Positions 1 to 4,780 of a stretch of 6,295 nucleotides of DNA are shown here, piece after piece; position 1 is the stretch's first letter, and the number at the start of each line of letters is the position of its first letter. The position numbers and the translations under genes are program-made. Source of the DNA: Elusimicrobiota bacterium (GTDB taxonomy: Bacteria > Elusimicrobiota > Elusimicrobia > 2-02-FULL-39-32); the NCBI GenBank assembly GCA_023249715.1, contig JAHFCA010000089.1:1-6295 (forward strand). Direction: 5' to 3'. The notes beneath the pieces are model-generated. The model was not told where the DNA came from and did not search any database. It worked only from the letters and a program-made list of their open reading frames with translations.

Positions 1-588
1 GAACTCTCTTTAGGGAGCCAGCAGATTCTAGAAAAATCCATTAAAAGTCATCGGCCGCTTCCCTCGGAAGAATTACTTAGTCAACTATGGAACTTAATCA
101 AGATTTCTGAAAAAGAACGGAACGAACTTTTAAAATCTGTCGCAAAAATTTTCAATGAACTGCCTTGGGAAATTCCACAAAAAGAAGATCTGTTAAAAAT
201 AAATGAAGAAAGCCAGTTTGCCGCTTGGGTCTTAGTGAATGGGTATGAGGTGAACCATTTTACCGCTTCCGTAGATTCCCATGGGGTTCCAGCTCTGGAG
301 GATATTGAGAAAGTAACGAACGAAATGAAAAAGGTGGGCATCCCCATGAAACCGGAAATTGAAGGGGAAAGGGGAACAAAATTGCGCCAAACATCTACTC
401 AAGCGGTGGTGTTGGATAGTTCTGTGAAAGAGGGAACTAAAATAGTAACTATTCCATGGACCTACGCCTACTTTGAAATTGCGGAAAGACCCCTTCTTCC
501 CAATCCGGAAACCGGAAAACTAGAGCGCTTCCAAGGCTTCCTCGGCGGCCAAGCCTCCCAACTTTTCAAAATGACCCAATTAAAATAA
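1..588 (+). CDS. DUF1338 domain protein (HglS/YdcJ-like), 3' part only
   Basis: The frame is open from the first base of the window, so the start lies upstream and 195 C-terminal residues are visible. The stretch WVLVNGYEVNHFT matches the core of the DUF1338 family, whose studied member HglS is a non-heme iron 2-oxoadipate dioxygenase/decarboxylase of lysine breakdown. The His of VNHFT (codon 256-258) and the Glu of YFEIAER (codon 475-477) sit where family metal ligands are expected. The closing 'RFQGFLGGQASQLFKMT' resembles the family's usual end (gF...A..iF..T), so the C-terminus looks complete. The upstream ligand half is outside the window. An internal GTG at 235 is not the start, because conserved sequence precedes it. 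Family membership is fairly sure. The substrate is inferred only, since many short DUF1338 proteins are uncharacterised. No convincing terminator follows. Confidence 0.8.
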   Translation, partial: ELSLGSQQILEKSIKSHRPLPSEELLSQLWNLIKISEKERNELLKSVAKIFNELPWEIPQKEDLLKINEESQFAAWVLVNGYEVNHFTASVDSHGVPALEDIEKVTNEMKKVGIPMKPEIEGERGTKLRQTSTQAVVLDSSVKEGTKIVTIPWTYAYFEIAERPLLPNPETGKLERFQGFLGGQASQLFKMTQLK

Positions 589-699
589 AGAATCAAGGGA
601 AGAATGGGGCATCCTCCTCTTGCCAAGGTGATTCAGCTCCGTGATCGCTTCCAGCATCCTACTTGATCCCACTCAACAAAAAATGCGGTATGATTAATG

Positions 700-708
700 T
701 GATATAAT
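700..708 (+). promoter_or_regulatory. Extended -10 promoter element upstream of the antitoxin gene
   Basis: TGATATAAT is a perfect extended -10 (TGn followed by TATAAT). No good -35 hexamer lies 16-18 bases upstream, which is common for extended -10 promoters. Transcription would start near 715 and give a leader of about 70 bases before the TTG start at 788. This is a pattern call only. Confidence 0.45.
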
Positions 709-713
709 TTTTG

Positions 714-757
714 TTAGCCCAAACAATTTCGCTTTCCAACTGAATTATTTGGGTTAG
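714..757 (+). repeat. Imperfect inverted repeat in the antitoxin leader
   Basis: The arms CCCAAACAATT (718-728) and AATTATTTGGG (743-753) pair with one mismatch around a 14-base loop. The pairing extends outward to 714 and 757 with two wobble pairs. It begins at the predicted transcription start. It could be an operator for the TA regulator or a leader hairpin. No T-run follows, so it is unlikely to be a terminator. Confidence 0.35.
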
Positions 758-787
758 GACAAGGCATCATAATAGAGGTGAAAATCA

Positions 788-961
788 TTGTCTAAAATAA
801 AACAGGAAGTCATTCAAATGATTAAAAATCTGCCAGAGAAAGTTTCAATCGATGATATATTGGCAGAACTGTATTTTCGCTTGCAGGTGGATACTGGGCT
901 TAAGGAACTAGATGCAGGTAAAGGGATATCACACAAAGAAGTAGAAAAAAGACTTAATTGA
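788..961 (+). CDS. Small type II antitoxin (ParE/RelE-partner family), C-terminus probably lost
   Basis: A 57-residue protein starting MSKIKQEVIQMIKNLP, with 'IDDILAELYF', then 'GLKELDAGKGISHKEVEKRL'. This is the layout of the small antitoxins that precede ParE/RelE-type toxins: a helix ending in LP, a 'DDI...LY' helix, then 'GL..l..G..iSh.E...rl'. The start is TTG at 788, chosen because AGAGGTG at 774-780 is a strong ribosome binding site seven bases away; the in-frame ATG at 818 has no such site and would remove conserved residues. Relatives usually continue a few residues past 'KRL' (often to a W-L end). Here the frame stops after one more residue, exactly where toxin-like sequence begins, so the tail was probably lost in a deletion. 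With no full toxin present it may be a relic or a free-standing repressor. Confidence 0.65.
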   Translation: MSKIKQEVIQMIKNLPEKVSIDDILAELYFRLQVDTGLKELDAGKGISHKEVEKRLN

Positions 962-1010
962 AATAGTTGCCGTTGCTCACGGTACGAAGATCTTAAAGGA
1001 TATTGAATAG
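957..1010 (+). pseudogene. C-terminal remnant of a ParE/RelE-type toxin
   Basis: In the frame shifted by +1 from the antitoxin, the DNA reads IEIVAVAHGTKILKDIE and then stops at TAG (1008-1010). 'VEIVAVAHGxR' is the last conserved strand of ParE-type toxins, just before their C-terminus. The remainder of a normal toxin of roughly 90-100 residues is absent: the fragment starts inside the antitoxin's last codons. The simplest reading is one internal deletion that removed the end of the antitoxin gene and most of the toxin gene. The usual Arg after HG is Lys here (HGTK). The match is short, so the family call rests on one motif plus its position. Confidence 0.55.
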
Positions 1011-1049
1011 CAAATATTTACGCCTGAATCTGAAAGGTTTCGATATCTC

Positions 1050-1078
1050 TTGAAGGAATGGGCTATTTGTGATATGTT
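1050..1078 (+). promoter_or_regulatory. Predicted promoter of the BrnT-type TA operon
   Basis: TTGAAG (1050-1055) and TATGTT (1073-1078) are separated by 17 bases. TG lies one base ahead of the -10, giving an extended -10. The start would be near 1085, about 26 bases before the toxin's GTG. TATAGA at 1089-1094 is a second possible -10, but it would start transcripts inside the ribosome binding site. Confidence 0.45.
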
Positions 1079-1110
1079 TAGGAAAGAATATAGACTAAGA
1101 GGGAGCGCTT

Positions 1111-1389
1111 GTGTCCTTACAATTTGAATGGGATTACCAGAAAGCTAGAAAAAATTTACGAAAACACAGAATCTCATTTGAAGAAGCTTCAACTGTTTTT
1201 GGAGATCCTTTATCTATCGCAATACCAGATCCTTTGCACTCTGCTAGTGAGGATCGATTTGTTATCATTGGAGAATCTGTTCAGAGAAAATTAATCGTAG
1301 TTGTTCATACGGATAGACATAATAAAATTAGGATTATCAGCGCTCGTATAGCAACTAGAAGGGAGAAAGAAAATTATGAAAAAACATAA
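1111..1389 (+). CDS. brnT: BrnT family toxin (DUF497)
   Basis: A 92-residue protein, the usual size for BrnT, a RelE-fold ribonuclease toxin that cuts RNA and slows translation until bound by its antitoxin. The family signature is present end to end: WD (7-8), KARKNLRKHRISFEEA (11-26), VFGDP (29-33), SEDRFVIIG (46-54), the LIVVVHTDR strand (61-69) and IRIISARIATRREKENYE (73-90). The usual glycine after KH is Arg20, a small departure. No frameshift or stop interrupts it, so it is probably functional. The start is GTG at 1111, with AGAGGGAG at 1098-1105 as ribosome binding site. Its last 14 bases overlap the antitoxin gene, and toxin-first order is typical of brnTA. In the studied Brucella pair, antitoxin and complex repress their own promoter; the same is likely here. 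Confidence 0.9.
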   Translation: MSLQFEWDYQKARKNLRKHRISFEEASTVFGDPLSIAIPDPLHSASEDRFVIIGESVQRKLIVVVHTDRHNKIRIISARIATRREKENYEKT

Positions 1390-1579
1390 GAAAGAGATGT
1401 TAAGCGAATATGATTTTTCTAAAGGTATTAGAGGAAAATATGCTAAACGCTACTCTCAAGGCACAAACCTTGTAATGTTGTCTTCCGACGTGCAGAAAGC
1501 ATTTCAAGATTCAGAATCAGTAAATGAAATATTACGAGTTATTCTAAAAATTGCGCAAAGAAAGAAAATTGCAGCTTAA
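1376..1579 (+). CDS. Antitoxin of the BrnT-type pair ('YDFSKGxRGKY' family)
   Basis: A 67-residue protein beginning inside the end of the brnT gene (14-base overlap), with AAGGGAGA at 1359-1366 as ribosome binding site. The N-terminal part 'YDFSKGIRGKYAKRY' is a hallmark of small antitoxins found beside DUF497 and other toxins. The C-terminal part, 'NLVMLSSDVQKAFQDSESVN' followed by 'EILRVILKIA', reads as a strand then two helices and fits a ribbon-helix-helix-like DNA-binding fold. It should bind and neutralise BrnT and help repress the operon. It lacks the longer basic N-terminal region of classical BrnA, so I give no gene symbol. Pairing with the toxin rests on overlap and co-directionality. 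Confidence 0.8.
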   Translation: MKKHKKEMLSEYDFSKGIRGKYAKRYSQGTNLVMLSSDVQKAFQDSESVNEILRVILKIAQRKKIAA

Positions 1580-1599
1580 TTTTTTTACGCTTGATTATT

Positions 1600-1625
1600 A
1601 AAGAGATTTGGCTCTTTTAGTTTTT
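1600..1625 (+). terminator. Weak intrinsic terminator after the TA pair
   Basis: AAAGAG (1600-1605) and CTCTTT (1612-1617) form a 6-bp stem with a 6-base loop, followed by a T-rich run to 1625 (TTTTAGTTTTT including the stem end). The stem is short and AT-rich, so read-through into the ABC operon is possible. Confidence 0.35.
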
Positions 1626-1708
1626 GCAGATCCGCGGGTTTTCATTTCAGCGCAACGTAATGCGGGATGGAATTCAAATCTTCTCTATTATCCGGATTCA
1701 AGATATCT

Positions 1709-2629
1709 ATGTTAGAAATTAAGGATCTTACCTATCATTACCCAAAACGAAATGGCTCTCCTTCCAGGCAGGCGCTCAAAGGGATTAATTTCTCCCTCAA
1801 CGCATGCGAAATTGTAGGCATTTTAGGCCCCAACGGGAGCGGTAAGACCACGCTTTTTAAAATTCTTTCCACGCTCATCGCTCCCTCTCACGGTTCCGTT
1901 AAAATTTTTGGCAAGGACGTTCTCCTAGAACCGGACAAAGTTCGTCAATCCATAGGCGTTATATTCCAAAACCCCAGTCTAGACAAAAAGCTCTCCGTCC
2001 AAGAAAATTTAATCCACCAGGGACATCTCTATGGCTTGCATGGGAACGCGCTGAAAGAAAAAATTTCCCGAGAATTAAAACGGTACGCTCTTTCGGAACG
2101 GGCCAGAGACACCGTAGAAACTTTATCCGGCGGCATGCAGCGCAGAATAGAGATATTAAAAGGGACGCTCCACTCCCCCGCTCTTTTACTCATGGATGAA
2201 CCGAGCGCCGGCCTCGACATAAAAGCGCGTAAAGAGATGTGGGAACATTTAAAACAACTTAAAAAAGAAGGGATAACCGTGCTTTTAACCACTCATTTAA
2301 TTGAAGAAGCGGAACGGTGCGACCGCCTGGTTCTCTTTAACGAAGGTTCCATCGTCGCCTCGGGCGCTCCTTCTAAAATAAAAGAAGAAATTGGCCAAGA
2401 AGTGATCGTTATCGAAACATCGGACCCCCAGGCTTTAGCCGCCAAACTAAAAATTTTTCCTTTTTCTTATACCCTTCTAGCGAACACCCTCCGCGTAGAA
2501 ACCAATAAGGGGCACGAATTCATTCCCCAAATCATGGACAAATTCGGAGAAGATATTATTTCTATTACCGTGGGCAAGCCCACTCTCGAGGACTTTTTTA
2601 TCCATAAAACAGGACACAAATTCGTATGA
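1709..2629 (+). CDS. ABC transporter ATP-binding protein (DrrA/NatA type, ABC-2 exporter)
   Basis: A 306-residue cytoplasmic ATPase powering the membrane protein encoded next. All ATP-binding motifs are intact: Walker A GPNGSGKTT (40-48), Q-loop Gln87 (IFQNPSLD), signature LSGGM (139-143), Walker B LLLMDEP (159-165), D-loop SAGLD (166-170) and H-loop His196 (TTHLIEEAE). About 80 further residues form the C-terminal extension seen in DrrA/NatA/CcmA-type ATPases, ending 'PTLEDFFIHKTGHKF'. I chose ATG 1709 because MLEIKDLTYHYPK is how the family starts. An in-frame ATG at 1667 would add 14 unconserved residues, and neither start has a clear ribosome binding site. The stop overlaps the permease start as ATGA. 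The substrate is unknown; the genes downstream suggest a role in cytochrome oxidase or metal/heme handling. Confidence 0.9.
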   Translation: MLEIKDLTYHYPKRNGSPSRQALKGINFSLNACEIVGILGPNGSGKTTLFKILSTLIAPSHGSVKIFGKDVLLEPDKVRQSIGVIFQNPSLDKKLSVQENLIHQGHLYGLHGNALKEKISRELKRYALSERARDTVETLSGGMQRRIEILKGTLHSPALLLMDEPSAGLDIKARKEMWEHLKQLKKEGITVLLTTHLIEEAERCDRLVLFNEGSIVASGAPSKIKEEIGQEVIVIETSDPQALAAKLKIFPFSYTLLANTLRVETNKGHEFIPQIMDKFGEDIISITVGKPTLEDFFIHKTGHKFV

Positions 2630-3402
2630 ACTCATTCCTTCCCATTTATACCCTCTGGAAAAGGGAAATCGTGCGCTTTTTAAGACAACCCAGCCGCGTC
2701 ATAGGAGCCTTGGCGCCTCCCCTCCTCTTTTGGTTTATCATAGGGTCGGGCATTGGCAAATCCTTTCCCCAGCTGGGTGGAAGCGAAGTCAGCGAGTCTT
2801 ACCTCCATTACTTCTTCCCCGGCATGGTCATTATGGTCATTCTTTTTACCAGCATCTTTTCCACCATTTCGATTATCGAAGATAGAAAAGAAGGTTTTCT
2901 GCAATCGGTTCTGGTGGCGCCTGTTCCTCGCTCTTATATCGCCTTGGGAAAAATTTTTGGCGGGGCCACTCTGGCCTTTCTGCATGGAGCCGTTTTACTT
3001 ATTCTTATTCCCCTTTTAAAAATTCCAATCTCTTGGACATCCCTGCTCTTTACAGTCACTATTTTATTTCTGGTTTCTTTCTCCTTAACCTCTCTGGGCT
3101 TTATTATCGCCTGGCGCATGGATTCTACTCAGGGGTTTCATGCCGTTATGAATTTATTTCTCATGCCCCTATGGTTTCTTTCGGGCACTCTATTTCCCAT
3201 GGAAAGCGCTCCCTTTTGGCTTAAAATTTTAATGCGGATCAACCCCCTCACTTACGGCGTCAGCGCTCTAAGGCAAAGTTTGTACGCCTCCTCCACGCGC
3301 CTGTTTTCTCCAACCCCTCTCTATAGTTTGGGAATTACTCTTTTATTTATTCTCTTCTTATTCCCTATCGCCATTATTACATGCAAACGTCCTTTAAAAT
3401 AA
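2626..3402 (+). CDS. ABC-2 type transporter permease
   Basis: A 258-residue inner-membrane protein with about six hydrophobic segments, near residues 24-41, 62-84, 106-129, 140-163, 171-191 and 234-253, as in DrrB/NatB-type permeases. Family marks are the N-terminal amphipathic 'WKREIVRFLRQP' (11-22), the loop EDRKEGFLQSVLVAPVPR (85-102) and NPLTYGVSALR (206-216). It would form a dimer served by the upstream ATPase; the four-base ATGA overlap indicates translational coupling and equal expression. The next gene starts 22 bases before its stop. ABC-2 transporters usually export lipids, drugs or polysaccharides, and homologues near oxidase genes are often of unknown substrate. The fold is sure; the cargo is not. 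Confidence 0.9.
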   Translation: MNSFLPIYTLWKREIVRFLRQPSRVIGALAPPLLFWFIIGSGIGKSFPQLGGSEVSESYLHYFFPGMVIMVILFTSIFSTISIIEDRKEGFLQSVLVAPVPRSYIALGKIFGGATLAFLHGAVLLILIPLLKIPISWTSLLFTVTILFLVSFSLTSLGFIIAWRMDSTQGFHAVMNLFLMPLWFLSGTLFPMESAPFWLKILMRINPLTYGVSALRQSLYASSTRLFSPTPLYSLGITLLFILFLFPIAIITCKRPLK

Positions 3403-4394
3403 AATATTGGGCGCTTTTTGTTTTATGTCTGGGGGGGTCTTCTCACTTGAGAGCTCACCCTCCTTTAGAATCCACCCCTTATGGAAAAATACCCGCTTTT
3501 ACTCTCTTAGAAAAAAGCGGGAAGGGGTTTTCTCAATCCAATCTTAAAGGAAATTTCTGGGTGGCCAACTTTATTTTTACCCGTTGCCAGGGGCCTTGCC
3601 CTGTTTTAACTCAAAACATGAAAGTTCTTGAAAAGAGTCTGCCCAACAATGTTTCCATTGTTACTTTTTCTGTGGACCCGGACTACGATTCTCCAAAAAT
3701 TTTTACGGAATACGCCCAAAGTTTTGGGATCAAGAAAGAGAACTGGTATTTTGTAACGGGAAATAAAAAGGAGGTTTATTCCCTTATCCGCTCCGGGTTT
3801 AAGATTGGGGTGGAAGAAAACAGTGAAGGCAGCGCTATCACGGAACAATTTATCCACTCCACTTATTTTGTTTTAGTAAATCCGGAGGGAACTATTCTGG
3901 GATATTTCGACGGTAACGATCCCTTCACCCAAAAACAGATTCCCCTAGCGATAAAAATTGCCACAGTAAATCAGGAGCGTCCGTGGGTGCTTAAACTCCC
4001 CGCTCTTAACGCGCTTCTTAATTTATCCTGCGCCTTTTTGTTGGGGGTAGGCTTTCAGTTTATTCGGGCCCAAAAAACAGTCTGGCACAAATATTGTATG
4101 GTAAGCGCTTTTACCCTCTCTACTCTATTCTTAATTTCCTATCTCACCTATCACTACTATTTGGGATCGGTTCCCTTTTTACATACGGGAGCCATTCGAA
4201 CTTTTTATTTTATTGTTTTATTCTCCCACACGTTTTTAGCCATCGGGGTTTTACCTTTGGCGATCCTCGCTCTCCGCTACGCCTTCCAAGGGAATTTTGT
4301 TAAACATAAAAATATCACCCACTGGGCATTCCCCATTTGGCTCTATGTTTCCATAACCGGCGTCATGGTTTATGCTATGCTTTACCAACTATGA
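3381..4394 (+). CDS. SCO1/SenC-DUF420 (CtaM-like) fusion, cytochrome oxidase assembly
   Basis: A 337-residue two-domain protein. Residues 1-25 form a signal peptide or anchor (hydrophobic YWALFVLCLGG, possible cleavage after HLRA). Residues about 30-195 are a SCO1 thioredoxin fold with copper ligands Cys69 and Cys73 (CQGPC) and His159 (IHSTYFVLV), plus the SVDPDYDSP loop (97-105). SCO proteins deliver copper to, or reduce, the CuA site of cytochrome oxidase outside the membrane. Residues about 205-337 are DUF420: four membrane segments with His236, His258, His283, His309 and His314, and a closing WLYVSITGVMVYAM. DUF420 is the family of Bacillus CtaM, needed to make active aa3 oxidase. The two are usually separate proteins. 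ATG 3381 overlaps the permease by 22 bases and has no clear ribosome binding site, so it probably depends on coupling. No oxidase subunit is in view. Confidence 0.88.
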   Translation: MQTSFKIKYWALFVLCLGGSSHLRAHPPLESTPYGKIPAFTLLEKSGKGFSQSNLKGNFWVANFIFTRCQGPCPVLTQNMKVLEKSLPNNVSIVTFSVDPDYDSPKIFTEYAQSFGIKKENWYFVTGNKKEVYSLIRSGFKIGVEENSEGSAITEQFIHSTYFVLVNPEGTILGYFDGNDPFTQKQIPLAIKIATVNQERPWVLKLPALNALLNLSCAFLLGVGFQFIRAQKTVWHKYCMVSAFTLSTLFLISYLTYHYYLGSVPFLHTGAIRTFYFIVLFSHTFLAIGVLPLAILALRYAFQGNFVKHKNITHWAFPIWLYVSITGVMVYAMLYQL

Positions 4395-4702
4395 AAGAAT
4401 CCCGCGTACCGTTTAAAAAGATAATATTTGTTTGCGCGCACACCCGGGAAGGGGAAGCCGCCTGCGCCAATGCGGATCGAGGAGCAAATAAAAGTTCCGA
4501 CTTTATAGAACCGTTGAGAGAAGAAGTGCGCAAAAGAGGCTTGAAGGGAAAAATTCGCATCGCTAAATCGGGCTGCATGGACCTCTGCGCCAAAGGGCCC
4601 AACCTCATGGTCTTCGATGAGAACGGCAACTACACCCTATATTCCGAAGTCACCCCTACCGACCTCGCTACCATCGTCGATAAACACTTTAACTATGGCT
4701 AA
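4391..4702 (+). CDS. Thioredoxin-like [2Fe-2S] ferredoxin
   Basis: A 103-residue protein with four cysteines in the pattern of the thioredoxin-fold [2Fe-2S] ferredoxins (family of Clostridium pasteurianum ferredoxin and the NuoE C-terminus): Cys15 and Cys25 (CAHTREGEAAC), Cys62 and Cys66 (SGCMDLC), followed by AKGPNLMVF, where the family has a conserved GP. FIFVC-like strand 'IIFVCAH' opens the fold. It is an electron carrier in the cytoplasm, having no signal peptide. The ATG at 4391 overlaps the SCO1-DUF420 stop as ATGA, so it is the last gene of the operon. An in-frame ATG at 4337 would add 18 residues read from inside the previous gene and is less likely. Its partner is unknown; redox service to the operon's assembly function is inferred from position only. 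Confidence 0.85.
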   Translation: MKESRVPFKKIIFVCAHTREGEAACANADRGANKSSDFIEPLREEVRKRGLKGKIRIAKSGCMDLCAKGPNLMVFDENGNYTLYSEVTPTDLATIVDKHFNYG

Positions 4703-4752
4703 AAACTATCGCATCCATCCTGAACATTGATCTTCAACATCCAGAAATATTA

Positions 4753-4780
4753 AGGTATTAATTTTCTAATACTTCTTTTT
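4753..4780 (+). terminator. Intrinsic terminator of the ABC-SCO1-ferredoxin operon
   Basis: AGGTATTA (4753-4760) pairs with TAATACTT (4767-4774), eight pairs including one G-T wobble, around a 6-base loop. C then TTTTT (4776-4780) follows. It lies about 50 bases after the ferredoxin stop and contains the stop codon of the convergent nuclease gene. There is no T-run on the other strand, so it should act mainly on the plus strand. Confidence 0.5.

Noticed and set aside
600..670. GC-richer patch with two similar GCATCCT..CT..TTG stretches (609 and 654)
   Set aside because: Too short and degenerate to call a repeat element; no ends, no paired arms and no coding signal could be shown.
1011..1110. 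Open plus-strand frame between the ParE remnant and brnT (reads ..RFRYLLKEWAICDMFRKEY..)
   Set aside because: It has no start with a ribosome binding site and no family I recognise, and it overlaps the predicted brnT promoter. Treated as chance.
1109..1294. Overlapping 61-residue frame inside brnT
   Set aside because: Shadow of the BrnT gene, which has a full family match in the neighbouring frame.
1686..1691. TATTAT as a -10 for the ABC operon
   Set aside because: No acceptable -35 lies at the right distance, and the start would leave almost no leader before 1709. The operon promoter is not identified.
1667..1708. Longer start for the ABC ATPase at ATG 1667
   Set aside because: It adds 14 residues that do not look like the family, has no ribosome binding site, and the conserved protein begins MLEIKDLTYHYPK at 1709.
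4337..4390. Upstream in-frame ATG for the ferredoxin
   Set aside because: The added residues are only the other-frame reading of the SCO1-DUF420 gene; the ATGA overlap at 4391 fits the operon pattern.
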